Of a stretch of 64,000 nt of DNA, positions 15,798 to 24,294 are shown one piece after another. Both the position numbers and the translations under genes were made by a program. The stretch spans positions 434,001 to 498,000 of the forward strand of contig CAVQME010000001.1 in assembly GCA_963713545.1 (NCBI GenBank), in the 5' to 3' direction. This DNA comes from CAVPLM01 sp963713545 (GTDB taxonomy: Bacteria > Actinomycetota > Thermoleophilia > RBG-16-64-13). Every line of letters begins with the position of its first letter. Position 1 is the first letter of the stretch. The notes beneath the pieces were generated by a model. That model did not search any database, was not told where the DNA came from, and saw nothing but the letters and a program-made list of their open reading frames with translations.

Positions 15798-16376
15798 CTA
15801 TCGCAGCCAGACGCAATACGGTTCTGCGAGTCGCGCCACTGCAACCACTCGACGATATCGTGACTTCATGCGCTCAGGATGCTCCGACGTGTCTTTGCGC
15901 AGGGCGCACGTAGTCGACAGCCCGAGGACGAACTTCAACGGCCTGGCTGGATTCGCGCCGTCAGCGTACGTCCACAGATCAATCGTGCGATCCACATCGC
16001 TCTCAAGCCTGTCAAGCACCAACGCGGCGGCGGAATCGTCAATCTGCCCCGTAACAGGCCCGAGCCCTTCGGGAAGCGGAAACCACTCGACTCTGTCCGG
16101 CGAGTATTCAGTCGCGGAGTCCGACTCCGTGGTGGGGCGTGCCCCGCTGGGACCGACAGGCTCGACGAAGATCACGAAGCCCCGCCCCGAACGGCAAACT
16201 GCCTGTACTTGCGCGGGACGCGCCTTGGCTGATTTCGCGACCCAGAAGGTGCGTCCAACGGTCTCGCAGTCCTCGATCTTCCGCCCGAAGATGGTGTCCG
16301 CATCCTCGCCGCCGTGCGCGCCCATCACGCTGATGACGCACTCCGACGCGCCGAGTGCTTCATCGAGAAGCGACAT
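15798..16376 (-). CDS. Conserved hypothetical protein
   Basis: About 192 residues with no domain I can name. The N-terminal half has an ordered look (VISVMGAHGGEDADTIFGRK, then RTFWVAKSAKARPAQVQAV), with no signal peptide or membrane segment; the C-terminal half contains EWFPLPEGLGPVTGQIDDSA. I prefer the ATG at 16376, which has GGAGGGG five bases upstream, to the GTG at 16388. An overlapping frame on the opposite strand (15793-16488) has no ribosome site and reads as low-complexity Ser/Arg. The context (vapBC on one side, a toroid protein on the other) gives no functional hint. Confidence 0.6.
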   Translation of the reverse strand: MSLLDEALGASECVISVMGAHGGEDADTIFGRKIEDCETVGRTFWVAKSAKARPAQVQAVCRSGRGFVIFVEPVGPSGARPTTESDSATEYSPDRVEWFPLPEGLGPVTGQIDDSAAALVLDRLESDVDRTIDLWTYADGANPARPLKFVLGLSTTCALRKDTSEHPERMKSRYRRVVAVARLAEPYCVWLR

Positions 16377-16490
16377 GTGCCCCTCCACTTGGTGTCACCT
16401 ACAATGCATCAGCCCGTCGGATGCCGCAGCGAGTTGCTGCGCGGCGCAACATGCCGATGCAGGTTTGGCCGTTCAGATTGGAAGCTAGCT

Positions 16491-17468
16491 TCACGGTACT
16501 CGTCCGGCCTCTTTGAGGACATAGAGCGCATCAACCGTCACGAAGGGGTTCCCCTTCTTCCTGTGCAGTATCCCCCAATCCGCGTAGGTCCCGCGGGTCT
16601 CGATCCGGTCGGCTTTCGTCACGTTGGTCCACTCGACCGGGAACGTGCCGTCAGCGAGGCGCTTACGTTCCAGCAGGTCGAGGGCATCCTGGCATCGCCG
16701 ATCGCGGACCAGACCCATCTCCGCCATCACCAGCAGCGCACTCAGCACGTCGTAGAAGCGGATGGGATAGTGGACCTTGTCGACGGGACCGCCCCAATCG
16801 GGCTCGATGAGCGCGCTGTCCCGCTTGCGCCAGAGGAGATGCCGCTCGAGCAGGAACTCGGCGGCGCGATTCGCGGCCTTCTGCGCTCGCTCGTCACCCG
16901 TTGCGCGGGACCAGTGAGCCAGTCCCCGAAGGGGGAGCAGCGTCTCCTGTACGGAGGATATGTGCGCGCTCGGTCGCTTGTCGCAGTTCCATCCGCCGTC
17001 GGGCCACTGAAAGGCGACCAGGCGATCAACGAGAATGGGCACGTGGTCGTCGTCGACGATGCCCAGCACGACCTGCGACCAGATGGCGTTGCCTTCCATC
17101 GACGCGCACCGCCGCGGCCGCTCGGGCTGGTCGGGGACGACCACCGTGCTCGGCGGCTTCAGGAAGGCTGGCGCGAACATCCAGTCCATGACACGATGAC
17201 GTAAGGGCAGCAGCCTGTTGTCCCCGGCGGGGTACCCGATCTCCGCCAGCGAGTACAGCGTCCAGTGCGGCCCTTGCCACTTGCGATAGGGGTTGAAGCG
17301 CTCGCCGTCCAGGGCGAGAAGGAGACGCTTGGCCATCTCCGACGAGCCGATCGCCCGCCGCAGCTTGCACATGGCCGGTGAGGACTCCGACTCGCCAGCG
17401 AGCAGACGCCGCGCCCGGTGGGCGACGACCGGGTTCTCGTGGGCACATAGTGAATCGGCAAGGGTCAT
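16491..17468 (-). CDS. Terpene-cyclase/prenyltransferase-like alpha-alpha toroid protein
   Basis: About 325 residues of helical repeats. FQWPDGGWNCD (centre of the protein) is a QW-like motif of squalene-hopene cyclase-type (alpha/alpha)6 barrels, followed by SSVQETLLPLRGLA. The protonating DxDD motif of class II terpene cyclases is not seen and the length is about half that of a hopene cyclase, so it is probably not an active cyclase of that kind. I chose the ATG at 17468, with GGAGG upstream, over an extended frame to 17585 that would overlap flxA. It reads in the same direction as the Flx-Hdr genes, 52 bases after flxA. Its role is unknown. Confidence 0.6.
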   Translation of the reverse strand: MTLADSLCAHENPVVAHRARRLLAGESESSPAMCKLRRAIGSSEMAKRLLLALDGERFNPYRKWQGPHWTLYSLAEIGYPAGDNRLLPLRHRVMDWMFAPAFLKPPSTVVVPDQPERPRRCASMEGNAIWSQVVLGIVDDDHVPILVDRLVAFQWPDGGWNCDKRPSAHISSVQETLLPLRGLAHWSRATGDERAQKAANRAAEFLLERHLLWRKRDSALIEPDWGGPVDKVHYPIRFYDVLSALLVMAEMGLVRDRRCQDALDLLERKRLADGTFPVEWTNVTKADRIETRGTYADWGILHRKKGNPFVTVDALYVLKEAGRVP

Positions 17469-17520
17469 GCGACTGCCTCCGGGCCTGGCGTGGGCGTCGG
17501 ACGGGTGTCGCCAACCATCC

Positions 17521-18426
17521 CTATAACTCGTCCGGCAGCTCCTTGAGCTCGGCCAGCGAGAAGACGGGGCCGTCCACGCATACATACTTGGGTCCCACGT
17601 TGCATCTTCCGCAGATGCCGATGCCGCACTTCATGCGCTTCTCGAGAGTGGTGTAGGTCTGCTCGTCGGTGAAGCCCAGCTTCTGGAAGCTCATGAGGGC
17701 GAACTTGATCATGATGGGCGGGCCGCAGGTGATGGCGATGGTGTCGGCAGGATCGGGGTTCATCCGCTCGAGCACTGCCGGCACCAGACCGACGTCGCAC
17801 TGCCAGCCGTCGCAATCGCGGTCGATGGTGAGCACCAGCTCGATGTCATCCCGCTTCTGCCACTCGTCGATGTCTGCCTGGTAGGTGAAGTTCTCCGGAG
17901 CTGTGGCGCCGTAAAGGATGGTGATACCGGCATAGTCGGAGCGGTGCTCGAGGGTGTACTCGATGGTGGCCTTGAGCGCGGCCGAGCCGATGCCGCCCAT
18001 CACGTACAGGATCTTCTTACCCTTCCATGCTTCGACCGGGAAGCCGCAGCCCATGGGGGCACGGATGCCCGCCTTGTCGCCTTCGGAAAGGTTGTGGATC
18101 GCCTTGGTGACCTCGCCCGCCTTCATCACCGAGAACTGGACGAACTCCTTCTCGGAGGGTTTGGAGGTGATGGCGAAGGTCGACTCGCCCACGCCGAAGA
18201 TGCCCAGTTGGCCGACCTGGCCCGGCAGGAAGCTGAAGCTCTCCTGCACGGAGGGGTCATCGAACCGCAGGCGGAGGGTCTTGATGTTGGGGGTCTCCTG
18301 GATGATCTCGATCACGGTCGCGATCTCGGGCAGGTAGGGGTTGCCGCCCAGCTTGCCTGCGCGGGCCGTGCTGGCGCCGGCCACTATGTCGGCCGCGGTG
18401 AGGCGGGTCTTGCCATTGTTTGACAT
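17521..18426 (-). CDS. flxA: FlxA-type FAD/NAD(P)H-binding subunit of the Flx-Hdr complex
   Basis: A 301-residue ferredoxin-NADP-reductase-like electron-transfer subunit. The N-terminal FAD domain (FAITSKPSEKEFVQFSV) and NAD domain (ILYVMGGIGSAALKATIEYT) end in a four-cysteine 2Fe-2S site, CGIGICGRCNVGPKYVCVDG, as in FlxA, sulfite reductase B and hydrogenase gamma subunits. In the Flx-Hdr complex it should take electrons from NAD(P)H and pass them to the 2Fe-2S and 4Fe-4S subunits and then HdrA. It is the last gene of the cluster. Anaerobic sulfite reductase subunit B is the main alternative but no siroheme subunit is nearby. Confidence 0.85.
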   Translation of the reverse strand: MSNNGKTRLTAADIVAGASTARAGKLGGNPYLPEIATVIEIIQETPNIKTLRLRFDDPSVQESFSFLPGQVGQLGIFGVGESTFAITSKPSEKEFVQFSVMKAGEVTKAIHNLSEGDKAGIRAPMGCGFPVEAWKGKKILYVMGGIGSAALKATIEYTLEHRSDYAGITILYGATAPENFTYQADIDEWQKRDDIELVLTIDRDCDGWQCDVGLVPAVLERMNPDPADTIAITCGPPIMIKFALMSFQKLGFTDEQTYTTLEKRMKCGIGICGRCNVGPKYVCVDGPVFSLAELKELPDEL

Positions 18427-19299
18427 CTACGCCTCCTTTCCGTCAGACGGAGCGGGCGCGGTTTCGACCGGGGCGCCCCCGGCGTCGGCCGGCGCCGCTG
18501 ACGCCGCTGGCGTCCCCATCACCCGGATCACCTCGCGGATGTCGATACGCGTCGGACAGTGCATGATGCAGCGGCCGCAACCGGAGCAGAGCAGGCTGTC
18601 GTACTTGTCCGGGTAGTACCAGAACTTGTGGCTGAAGCGGTTGCGGAAGCGGTTGGACTTGGCCGCCCGCGGGTTGTGGCCCGAGGTCTCCTCGGTGTAG
18701 AGGGGATTGAAGCAGTTGTCCCAGGTGCGGTAGCGCTCGCCGGTGCTCTCCACCAGCTCGTCGCTGATGTTGAAGCAGTAGCAGTTGGGGCACACGTAGG
18801 TGCACGTCCCGCAGGAGATGCAGCGCATCGCCAGGTCGTGCCAGCCCTCGTCCGCGATGTTGTCGTGCAGATTGTCGCGGATGCCTTCGAGGGCGAAGGG
18901 CACGTCCACCTTCCCGGTGGCCTGTAGCTTCACCTCAGCCGCCTCGCTCGCTTGGGCGTCGCTGGCGTCGCCAAGACCGGCGAAACCCAACGCCGCCTCC
19001 CCCTTCTCAGTGAAGACCTCGACCGCGAAGCCGTCCGTCACCTGGGTGAAGAGCGCGTCGACACCCTCGTGGCCGGCCGGGCAGCCGCCGATGGCCGTGC
19101 AGAAGCAGGTGGAGCGGGGATCGCGGCAGGTGACGGCCAGCAGGGTGGTCGCCTCGCGCCGCGCGCTGTACAGAGGATCGAAGTAGAAGCCGCCGTACCC
19201 GCCGAACACGTTGTCCATCTGCACGAAGCCCCGGGCGTCACACGGACGCAGGCCGAAGATCACCTGAGCCGGTGCCTCGTTCACAGCCTCGACGTCCAC
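18427..19299 (-). CDS. flxB: FlxB-type 4Fe-4S subunit, main (C-terminal) part of a split gene
   Basis: A 290-residue protein beginning at a GTG inside the preceding frame. It has the family segment FGLRPCDARGFVQMD at the N-terminus and two 4Fe-4S motifs, CISCGTCTYVCPNCYC and CSGCGRCIMHCPTRIDI, as in FlxB/sulfite reductase A-type proteins. In relatives, the 110-residue domain found in the neighbouring frame (19281-19631) is joined to this part, so it is the larger half of an interrupted gene or a genuinely two-part protein. An Ala/Pro-rich tail of about 30 residues ends it. It should relay electrons between FlxA and the rest of the complex. Confidence 0.78.
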   Translation of the reverse strand: MDVEAVNEAPAQVIFGLRPCDARGFVQMDNVFGGYGGFYFDPLYSARREATTLLAVTCRDPRSTCFCTAIGGCPAGHEGVDALFTQVTDGFAVEVFTEKGEAALGFAGLGDASDAQASEAAEVKLQATGKVDVPFALEGIRDNLHDNIADEGWHDLAMRCISCGTCTYVCPNCYCFNISDELVESTGERYRTWDNCFNPLYTEETSGHNPRAAKSNRFRNRFSHKFWYYPDKYDSLLCSGCGRCIMHCPTRIDIREVIRVMGTPAASAAPADAGGAPVETAPAPSDGKEA

Positions 19300-19631
19300 C
19301 GTTCTCGTAGGGGATCGCCGGTTCGGAGCCGTTCGCCCGCGTCGTCGGCGGACCCTGCCGTGGTGCCTTCTGGCGCCTCGCCCTCGGGGGCCCCGTCAGC
19401 CGGCTGCTCCATGCGGTATCCGAACTTCAGGTACGTCTCGCTCTGCAGGAACACGAACTCCTTGGGCGACTGCTTGGCCAGCAGGACGTCGAGCTCCACG
19501 TCCTTGCCCGCCGCCCAGGGCTGGAACTGCACCACGCCTTCGGTCTTGACGGGGGCTATCACCCGCGCCTTCTCGGCCAGAGAGCTCAGGAAGGCCGGCA
19601 GCTGATCTTGCGCTAGGTACTTGATCGCCAT
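19281..19631 (-). CDS. FlxB-type subunit, N-terminal part of a split gene
   Basis: A 116-residue frame. AIKYLAQDQLPAFLSSLAEK, ARVIAPVKTEGVVQFQPW and SPKEFVFLQSETYLKFGYRM are the usual N-terminal domain of FlxB/sulfite-reductase-A proteins. After a linker rich in Gly, Ala and Glu it runs out of frame and stops within the first codons of the 290-residue part. The two frames overlap by 19 bases; a -1 shift near the CCCC at about 19310 would fuse them into one protein of about 400 residues. This may be a sequencing or assembly error, a true frameshift mutation, a programmed shift, or a natural split with coupled translation. Confidence 0.7.
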   Translation of the reverse strand: MAIKYLAQDQLPAFLSSLAEKARVIAPVKTEGVVQFQPWAAGKDVELDVLLAKQSPKEFVFLQSETYLKFGYRMEQPADGAPEGEAPEGTTAGSADDAGERLRTGDPLRERWTSRL

Positions 19632-19642
19632 CGTCCCTCCTT

Positions 19643-20611
19643 TCAGTCGCCGAACTGGTCGGTGAGGTCGAACACCTGGAACACCGGTTTCTCACCCAGC
19701 TGCGTGCCCGGCTCGAATCGGAACATGTCGTAGATCTCCTTGTTCATCTTCCGGTGCAGCAGGTAGAGCGGGATCTCCACCGGACAGGCCCGGTCACAGG
19801 CGCCGCAGGACGGGCAGCGCCCGGCCACGTGGAACATGTGCACCATCTGGAACAGGAGGTTCTCCTTGGGCCCTACCTTCTGGCTCACCAGCTCCGGCTG
19901 GCGGGAACGGTTCACGCACTTGTCCCAGCAGAAGCAGACGGGGCACACATTGATACAGGCGAAGCAGCGGACGCAGGTGGAGTAGATCTGCTCCAACAGG
20001 GCCTGCTTGTCGTCGTCGGAGAGACCCTCGTAGTCGGCGACGTCGGTCCAGTCGGGCTCCGTGTGTTTGCGGTCGGGCTCTTCCACCAACGGACCGGCCG
20101 TGTCATCGGAGTACACCGGGTTGGGGTACCGGCAGTGGCTGCACACGTCCAACAACACCGCGTCTTTGGCGAATTCTTTCCCGCTCCCTTGCCGGGTGGT
20201 GACGGACACCTTTCCGTCGGAGCACGAGATGTCGACCAGCTCGTCGGCGAACTCCTTCTCCAGCTTGCGCCGGTCGACGATGCCGTCGCAGGGCACGCCC
20301 ACCACGTAGAGCGTGTCCTTGTCGACCAGCTCTTCCTGGAGGAGCGCCACCAACGTGCGGCTGTCGCAGCCCTTGACGCAGACCCCGATCTTGGCGCCGG
20401 TCGGGTCGGGCATGTTGCGCTTGAGGAAGGTCACCAGGTTGTGGTGGCACAGCTCGTTCCACACCAGCTGGTCGACTTCGGACGCGTCCTTGACGAACGC
20501 CGGCACCACCTCGGACGCGTTGAAGCCCTGCTTCCAACCGATGAAATAGTCCACCCGGCCGTCGCTCAGCGCCGCGGCAGCGAACTCCCGGATGTGGTCT
20601 TGCCGGCTCAC
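19643..20611 (-). CDS. flxC: FlxC-type iron-sulfur subunit of the Flx-Hdr complex
   Basis: A 322-residue protein. The N-terminal part (IGWKQGFNASEVVPAFV, later KGCDSRTLVALLQEE and VVGVPCDGIVD) resembles the F420-hydrogenase/formate-dehydrogenase beta family; the C-terminal half carries the clusters CVRCFACINVCPVCFC and CPSCGACDRACPVEIPL. Flx clusters have such a subunit between FlxB and FlxD. It overlaps the flxD stop by 4 bases, showing translational coupling. It should be a soluble electron relay with at least two 4Fe-4S clusters. Confidence 0.82.
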   Translation of the reverse strand: MSRQDHIREFAAAALSDGRVDYFIGWKQGFNASEVVPAFVKDASEVDQLVWNELCHHNLVTFLKRNMPDPTGAKIGVCVKGCDSRTLVALLQEELVDKDTLYVVGVPCDGIVDRRKLEKEFADELVDISCSDGKVSVTTRQGSGKEFAKDAVLLDVCSHCRYPNPVYSDDTAGPLVEEPDRKHTEPDWTDVADYEGLSDDDKQALLEQIYSTCVRCFACINVCPVCFCWDKCVNRSRQPELVSQKVGPKENLLFQMVHMFHVAGRCPSCGACDRACPVEIPLYLLHRKMNKEIYDMFRFEPGTQLGEKPVFQVFDLTDQFGD

Positions 20612-21108
20612 AGGGCCCTCCCCTCACGAGGGCCGAGCTTCTCCACTCCGGCCACGAACTCGGTGACCACCTGCTGCCAGCGCTGCCCTTCCGAGGCCGA
20701 GACCCAGGTCCACTTGAAGCGCTCCTTGGGGATGCCGATGTGGTGGATCATCCGCTCGAGCAGTTCGAACTTGCGCCGGGCGTAGTAGTTGCCTTCGGAG
20801 TAATGGCAGTCGCCGGGATGGCAGCCGCTGATGAGTACGCCGTCGGCCCCCTTCTCGAAGGCTTTGAGAGCGAACAGTGGGTCGATGCGGCCCGTGCAGG
20901 GCACCCGCACCAGCCGGATGTTGGCCGGCTGTCTAAAGCGGCCCACTCCCGCCGTGTCGGCGCCGGCGTAGCTGCACCAGTTGCAGACGATGCCGATGAT
21001 CTTCACCGGCCGGTCGCCGGCAGCCCCGGAGGCCCCAGCGGCTCCGGGCGCCGCGCTCGTGGAGGCGGCGCCGCTGGCTTGACTTGTCGTTGCTTCGGCC
21101 ATCTTCAC
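20608..21108 (-). CDS. flxD: FlxD/MvhD-type 2Fe-2S linker subunit
   Basis: A 166-residue protein. After an Ala/Gly-rich N-terminal extension of about 30 residues comes the MvhD domain: GIVCNWCSYAGADTAGVGRF, RVPCTGRIDPLFALKAFEKG and LISGCHPGDCHYSEGNY, with five conserved cysteines. MvhD proteins connect an electron-donating module (hydrogenase or Flx) to HdrA. Here it lies between hdrA and flxC, exactly the position of FlxD. The extension is unusual, since normal MvhD proteins begin close to the first strand. It is separated from hdrA by a large palindromic spacer. Confidence 0.88.
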   Translation of the reverse strand: MKMAEATTSQASGAASTSAAPGAAGASGAAGDRPVKIIGIVCNWCSYAGADTAGVGRFRQPANIRLVRVPCTGRIDPLFALKAFEKGADGVLISGCHPGDCHYSEGNYYARRKFELLERMIHHIGIPKERFKWTWVSASEGQRWQQVVTEFVAGVEKLGPREGRAL

Positions 21109-21110
21109 CG

Positions 21111-21295
21111 CCTTTCTTCATGGGAAGTTGCAGAAGACGAAGCATCGGCCGCCAGAGCGCACTGGGCGGCACGATAGCTCGTCCTCGGTCGCGCCAATAG
21201 CGCTGCTATTGGCGCTCCCTGCGTCCTTCTCTCGCGCCCCCCCACTGCGCTCTCGCTGCGAAGTGTCATCTTCAGCAACCTCCTACGAGGAGGAC
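21111..21295. repeat. Large imperfect intercistronic palindrome between hdrA and flxD
   Basis: Centred at 21203. The core 21191-21201 pairs perfectly with 21205-21215 (11 base pairs, 3-base loop). Flanking arms of roughly 90 bases on each side are inverted copies at about three-quarters identity, for example GTTGCAGAAGACGA on the left against GTTGCTGAAGATGA on the reverse of the right. The right arm reaches about 25 bases into the hdrA 3' end. In RNA it would fold into one long hairpin; it could be a decayed miniature element or an mRNA processing and stability signal. Confidence 0.7.
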
Positions 21296-23245
21296 TTCCT
21301 CTATCTGGTCGAGGATCGCGTCTGTCGGGAATCCCTTGAGCGAGATGCAGTTCACCGGGCAATTGGCGACACATACACCGCAACCCTGGCAGACCGTCTC
21401 GATCACGTGGCTCTTGAACTCGCCCGGGCGTACCTCTAGCTTCTCCGGGGCACTGAACGGGCATACCTCGATGCACTTCCAGCAAGACACGCAGTCCTTC
21501 TGGCCCACGATGGCGATCATGGGACTCGTCTTGAGCTTGTCCTTGGCCAGAAGCCCGACGACCTTGGACGCCGTACCTGAGGCCTGCGCCACCGTGGCCG
21601 GGATGTCCTTGGGCGCCTGGCAGGCGCCGGCCAGGAAGACGCCCGCGGTGTTGGTCTCCACCGGGCGCAGCTTCGGGTGCCCTTCTTTGAGGAACCCGAA
21701 CTCGTCGTAGCTGATGTTGAGCTTCTGGGCCAATTCGACCACGCCGGGGGACGACGTGATGCCGCTTGCCAGCACCACCAGGTCGGCAGCGATCTCCACC
21801 TGCTCGCCGAGCAGGGTGTCGGTGCCGCGCACGATGACCTTGCCGCTCTCTTCATACAGCTTTGAGACCCGGCCTCGTACGTACTTGACGCCGAACTCGG
21901 TCTGGACCCGTTTGATGAACTCCTCGTAGCCCTTGCCGGTGGCGCGGATGTCGATGTAGAAGACGTAGACCTCGGTGTCCAAGCCGCAGTGGTCCTTGGT
22001 CAAGAGCGCCTGTTTCGCCGTGTACATGCAGCACACGCTGGAGCAGTAGGGGCGGCCCACCGACTCGTCCCGGGAGCCTACGCACTGGATGAAGACCACC
22101 GTCTTCGGCTCTTCCCCGTTGGAGAGCCTGTGAACGTGGCCTCCATAGGGACCGGACGCGTTCAGCATCCGCTCGTACTGCAGCCCGGAGATGACGTCCT
22201 TGATCTTGCCGGAGCCATACTCGTGGTACCGCTCTTCCCAGGGGAAGACGTCCAGGCCGGTGGCCACCACGATCGCCCCGAAACGCTTCTGGACGATCTC
22301 TTCCTTCTGCTCGTAGTCGATGGCATCGGCCGGGCAGACCCGCTCGCACACCCGGCACTTACCCTGGGTAAAGTAGCGGCAGTAGTCGACCTGAATGGCC
22401 GCCCGCTTGGGCACGGCCTGCGGGAAGGGGATGTAGATGGCCTTGGTCGGCTCCAGCCCCACGTTGAATACATCGGGGGCTTTGGACGGGCATTTCTGCA
22501 CGCAGATCTCGCAGCCGATGCACTTGCTCCAGTCGACCATGGAGGCCTTCTTGCGGATGTCGACGGTGAAGTTGCCCACGTAGCCCGAGACCTTGTCAAC
22601 CTCGCAGTAGGCCATGAGGTCGATGTTCTCGTGCTGGGCGCAGTCGACCATGCGCGGAGTGAGGATGCAGGCCGAGCAGTCGATGGTGGGAAACGTCTTG
22701 TCCAGCTTGGCCATCACCCCACCGATGGTGGTCTCCTTCTCGACGATGGTGACTTTGAGACCTGCGTCGGCCAGGTCGAGTGCGGCCTGTATGCCGGCCA
22801 CCCCGCCGCCGATGACGAGCACGTCCTTGTTGACTTCCACCTCGTTGGAGAAGAGAGGCTCCAGCTGGCGGGCCTTGGCCACGGCCATCTTGATGATGTC
22901 CCAAGCCTTGTCGGTGGCCACAGGCATGTCGGTATGGATCCAGGAGCAGTGCTCGCGGATGTTGGCCATCTCGAACAAGTAGGGGTTGAGGCCCCCTTTG
23001 TCGACGCAACGCCTGAAGGTGACCTCGTGCATGTGCGGAGAGCAGGCGGCCACGATCACTCGGTCGAGCTTCTTGTCCTGGATCGCCTTCTGGATAGCGG
23101 CCTGGCCCGGCTCGGCGCAGGTGTACATGATGTTCTCGGCGTGGACCACGTCCTTGAGGGTAAGCGCGCGCTTGGCCACGTCGGCCACGTCCACGGTGCC
23201 CGCGATGTTGCTGCCGCAGTGGCAGACGAAGACTCCTATCCTCAT
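21272..23245 (-). CDS. hdrA: Heterodisulfide reductase subunit A (HdrA), flavin-based bifurcating core
   Basis: A 657-residue iron-sulfur flavoprotein. The N-terminal domain begins GVFVCHCGSNIAGTVDV; the FAD fold VIGGGVAGIQAALDLADAG lies at residues 144-162 and CSACILTPRM near 190. The 4Fe-4S motif CIGCEICVQKCP lies at residues 242-252, and another cysteine group, CRYFTQGKCRVCERVCP, near 289-305. Further on come the HdrA signature YCSSVCCMYTAKQAL and two C-terminal ferredoxin motifs, CVSCWKCIEVCP and CQGCGVCVANCP. HdrA splits electron pairs at its FAD between ferredoxin and a disulfide-side acceptor. It follows hdrB with a 4-base overlap. The length matches single-copy bacterial HdrA. Confidence 0.95.
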   Translation of the reverse strand: MRIGVFVCHCGSNIAGTVDVADVAKRALTLKDVVHAENIMYTCAEPGQAAIQKAIQDKKLDRVIVAACSPHMHEVTFRRCVDKGGLNPYLFEMANIREHCSWIHTDMPVATDKAWDIIKMAVAKARQLEPLFSNEVEVNKDVLVIGGGVAGIQAALDLADAGLKVTIVEKETTIGGVMAKLDKTFPTIDCSACILTPRMVDCAQHENIDLMAYCEVDKVSGYVGNFTVDIRKKASMVDWSKCIGCEICVQKCPSKAPDVFNVGLEPTKAIYIPFPQAVPKRAAIQVDYCRYFTQGKCRVCERVCPADAIDYEQKEEIVQKRFGAIVVATGLDVFPWEERYHEYGSGKIKDVISGLQYERMLNASGPYGGHVHRLSNGEEPKTVVFIQCVGSRDESVGRPYCSSVCCMYTAKQALLTKDHCGLDTEVYVFYIDIRATGKGYEEFIKRVQTEFGVKYVRGRVSKLYEESGKVIVRGTDTLLGEQVEIAADLVVLASGITSSPGVVELAQKLNISYDEFGFLKEGHPKLRPVETNTAGVFLAGACQAPKDIPATVAQASGTASKVVGLLAKDKLKTSPMIAIVGQKDCVSCWKCIEVCPFSAPEKLEVRPGEFKSHVIETVCQGCGVCVANCPVNCISLKGFPTDAILDQIEEVLLVGGC

Positions 23246-24294
23246 GGCCGCGCCTCCGCGTCCGGGGCCTGAGTCGCGCCAGTCGAGGCACCCGTGGCGG
23301 CAGTCGCCGTGGCCTCGACGGCAGTCGTGTCGACCGTCGAGTCGGCCGTCGCCTTGGCCTCACGCGCCGCGGCCTTTGCCGCCTTCTCGGCCGCCTTCCG
23401 TTCTTCCTCTGCTCTGATGACCTCAGCCTCGGCGACGGCCTTCTTCACCAGCGGCTCTGGGTCGACGATGTTCTTGTTCAGCATCACGTCGGCAGCGCTC
23501 AGGCCGAAGGCCAGTCCCAGCACCTGCGGGAGGTAGAGGATGGGCACCTTGTAGTCGGTACCCAGGAAGCTGTTGATCTGGGCCTGCTTAAGATCGAGAT
23601 TGACGTGGCAGAGTGGGCAGCACACCACGACGGCCTCCGCGCCGGCCGCCAGCGCCTGTTCGAGGATCTTACCGCTCAGCCTGCGCTGTATCTCCATCTT
23701 GGGCATGCCCACGCTGGCACCGCAGCACTCGGTCTTGTAGTTCCACCACTTGACGTCGAGGCCCGCGGCCTGGAGCAGCAGGTCCATCATCATCGGCTGC
23801 TCGTTGTCGCATTCACCGGTCAGCTCGCTCGGGCGTCCGAGCAGGCAGCCATAGTACGGCACGACCTTGAGCTGGGAGAGATCCGTCTTGACCATGGACG
23901 CGATCTTCTCCTCGCCCACGAACTTCATCAGATACTCGGGGAGCGCGTAGACCATGACTCGGCCGTCGTACGGCCTGTCGAGGACCTCGTTGACCTCCGC
24001 CCGAAAAGCATCGTCCTTGTGGATCTCGATCTGAGCGTTCTTCTCTCGCTGGTAGCACGAGGGGCAGGGAGCCAGCAGCTCGTCCCCTACTTCGGCCGCC
24101 TGGCGCAAGTTGCGGGCAGCCAGAGCCTGAGCGAGGAGATGGTCCATCATGTGCGCTGGCGTCGAGCCGCAGCAGGTCCAGTCGGGCACCTCGGTGTAAG
24201 AGACGCCCAGAACGTCCAGCACCTTGCGGGTGGCGACATCGAACTCGGCGGAGGAGTGGCGCAGAGAGCACCCGGGATAGTAGGCGAGGCTCAT
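23242..24294 (-). CDS. hdrB: Heterodisulfide reductase subunit B (HdrB), CCG-domain protein
   Basis: A 350-residue catalytic subunit for disulfide reduction. It has two CCG motifs, each with an earlier cysteine: YYPGCSLRH then DWTCCGSTPAH (about residues 6-45), and YYGCLLGRPSE then TECCGASVGM (about residues 155-200). These bind the noncubane 4Fe-4S clusters of HdrB. From about residue 290 a 60-residue tail rich in Ala, Lys and Glu, then Ala and Thr, is added, which ordinary HdrB lacks. It is coupled to hdrC and hdrA by 4-base overlaps. In bacteria the substrate is not known; DsrC or a thiol disulfide are candidates. Confidence 0.93.
   Translation of the reverse strand: MSLAYYPGCSLRHSSAEFDVATRKVLDVLGVSYTEVPDWTCCGSTPAHMMDHLLAQALAARNLRQAAEVGDELLAPCPSCYQREKNAQIEIHKDDAFRAEVNEVLDRPYDGRVMVYALPEYLMKFVGEEKIASMVKTDLSQLKVVPYYGCLLGRPSELTGECDNEQPMMMDLLLQAAGLDVKWWNYKTECCGASVGMPKMEIQRRLSGKILEQALAAGAEAVVVCCPLCHVNLDLKQAQINSFLGTDYKVPILYLPQVLGLAFGLSAADVMLNKNIVDPEPLVKKAVAEAEVIRAEEERKAAEKAAKAAAREAKATADSTVDTTAVEATATAATGASTGATQAPDAEARP

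Noticed and set aside
15793..16488. 231-codon plus-strand frame opposite the hypothetical protein at 15798-16376
   Set aside because: Ser/Arg-rich translation without motif or ribosome site; the minus-strand frame has a good ribosome site and protein-like composition.
17521..18426. Reading this gene as anaerobic sulfite reductase subunit B
   Set aside because: The FAD/NAD/2Fe-2S layout fits, but no siroheme catalytic subunit is present and the flanking hdr and mvhD-type genes fit FlxA better.
21989..23272. 427-codon plus-strand frame opposite hdrA
   Set aside because: Complete overlap with a strongly conserved gene; the His/Asp/Val-rich translation is the usual shadow of GC-rich coding DNA.
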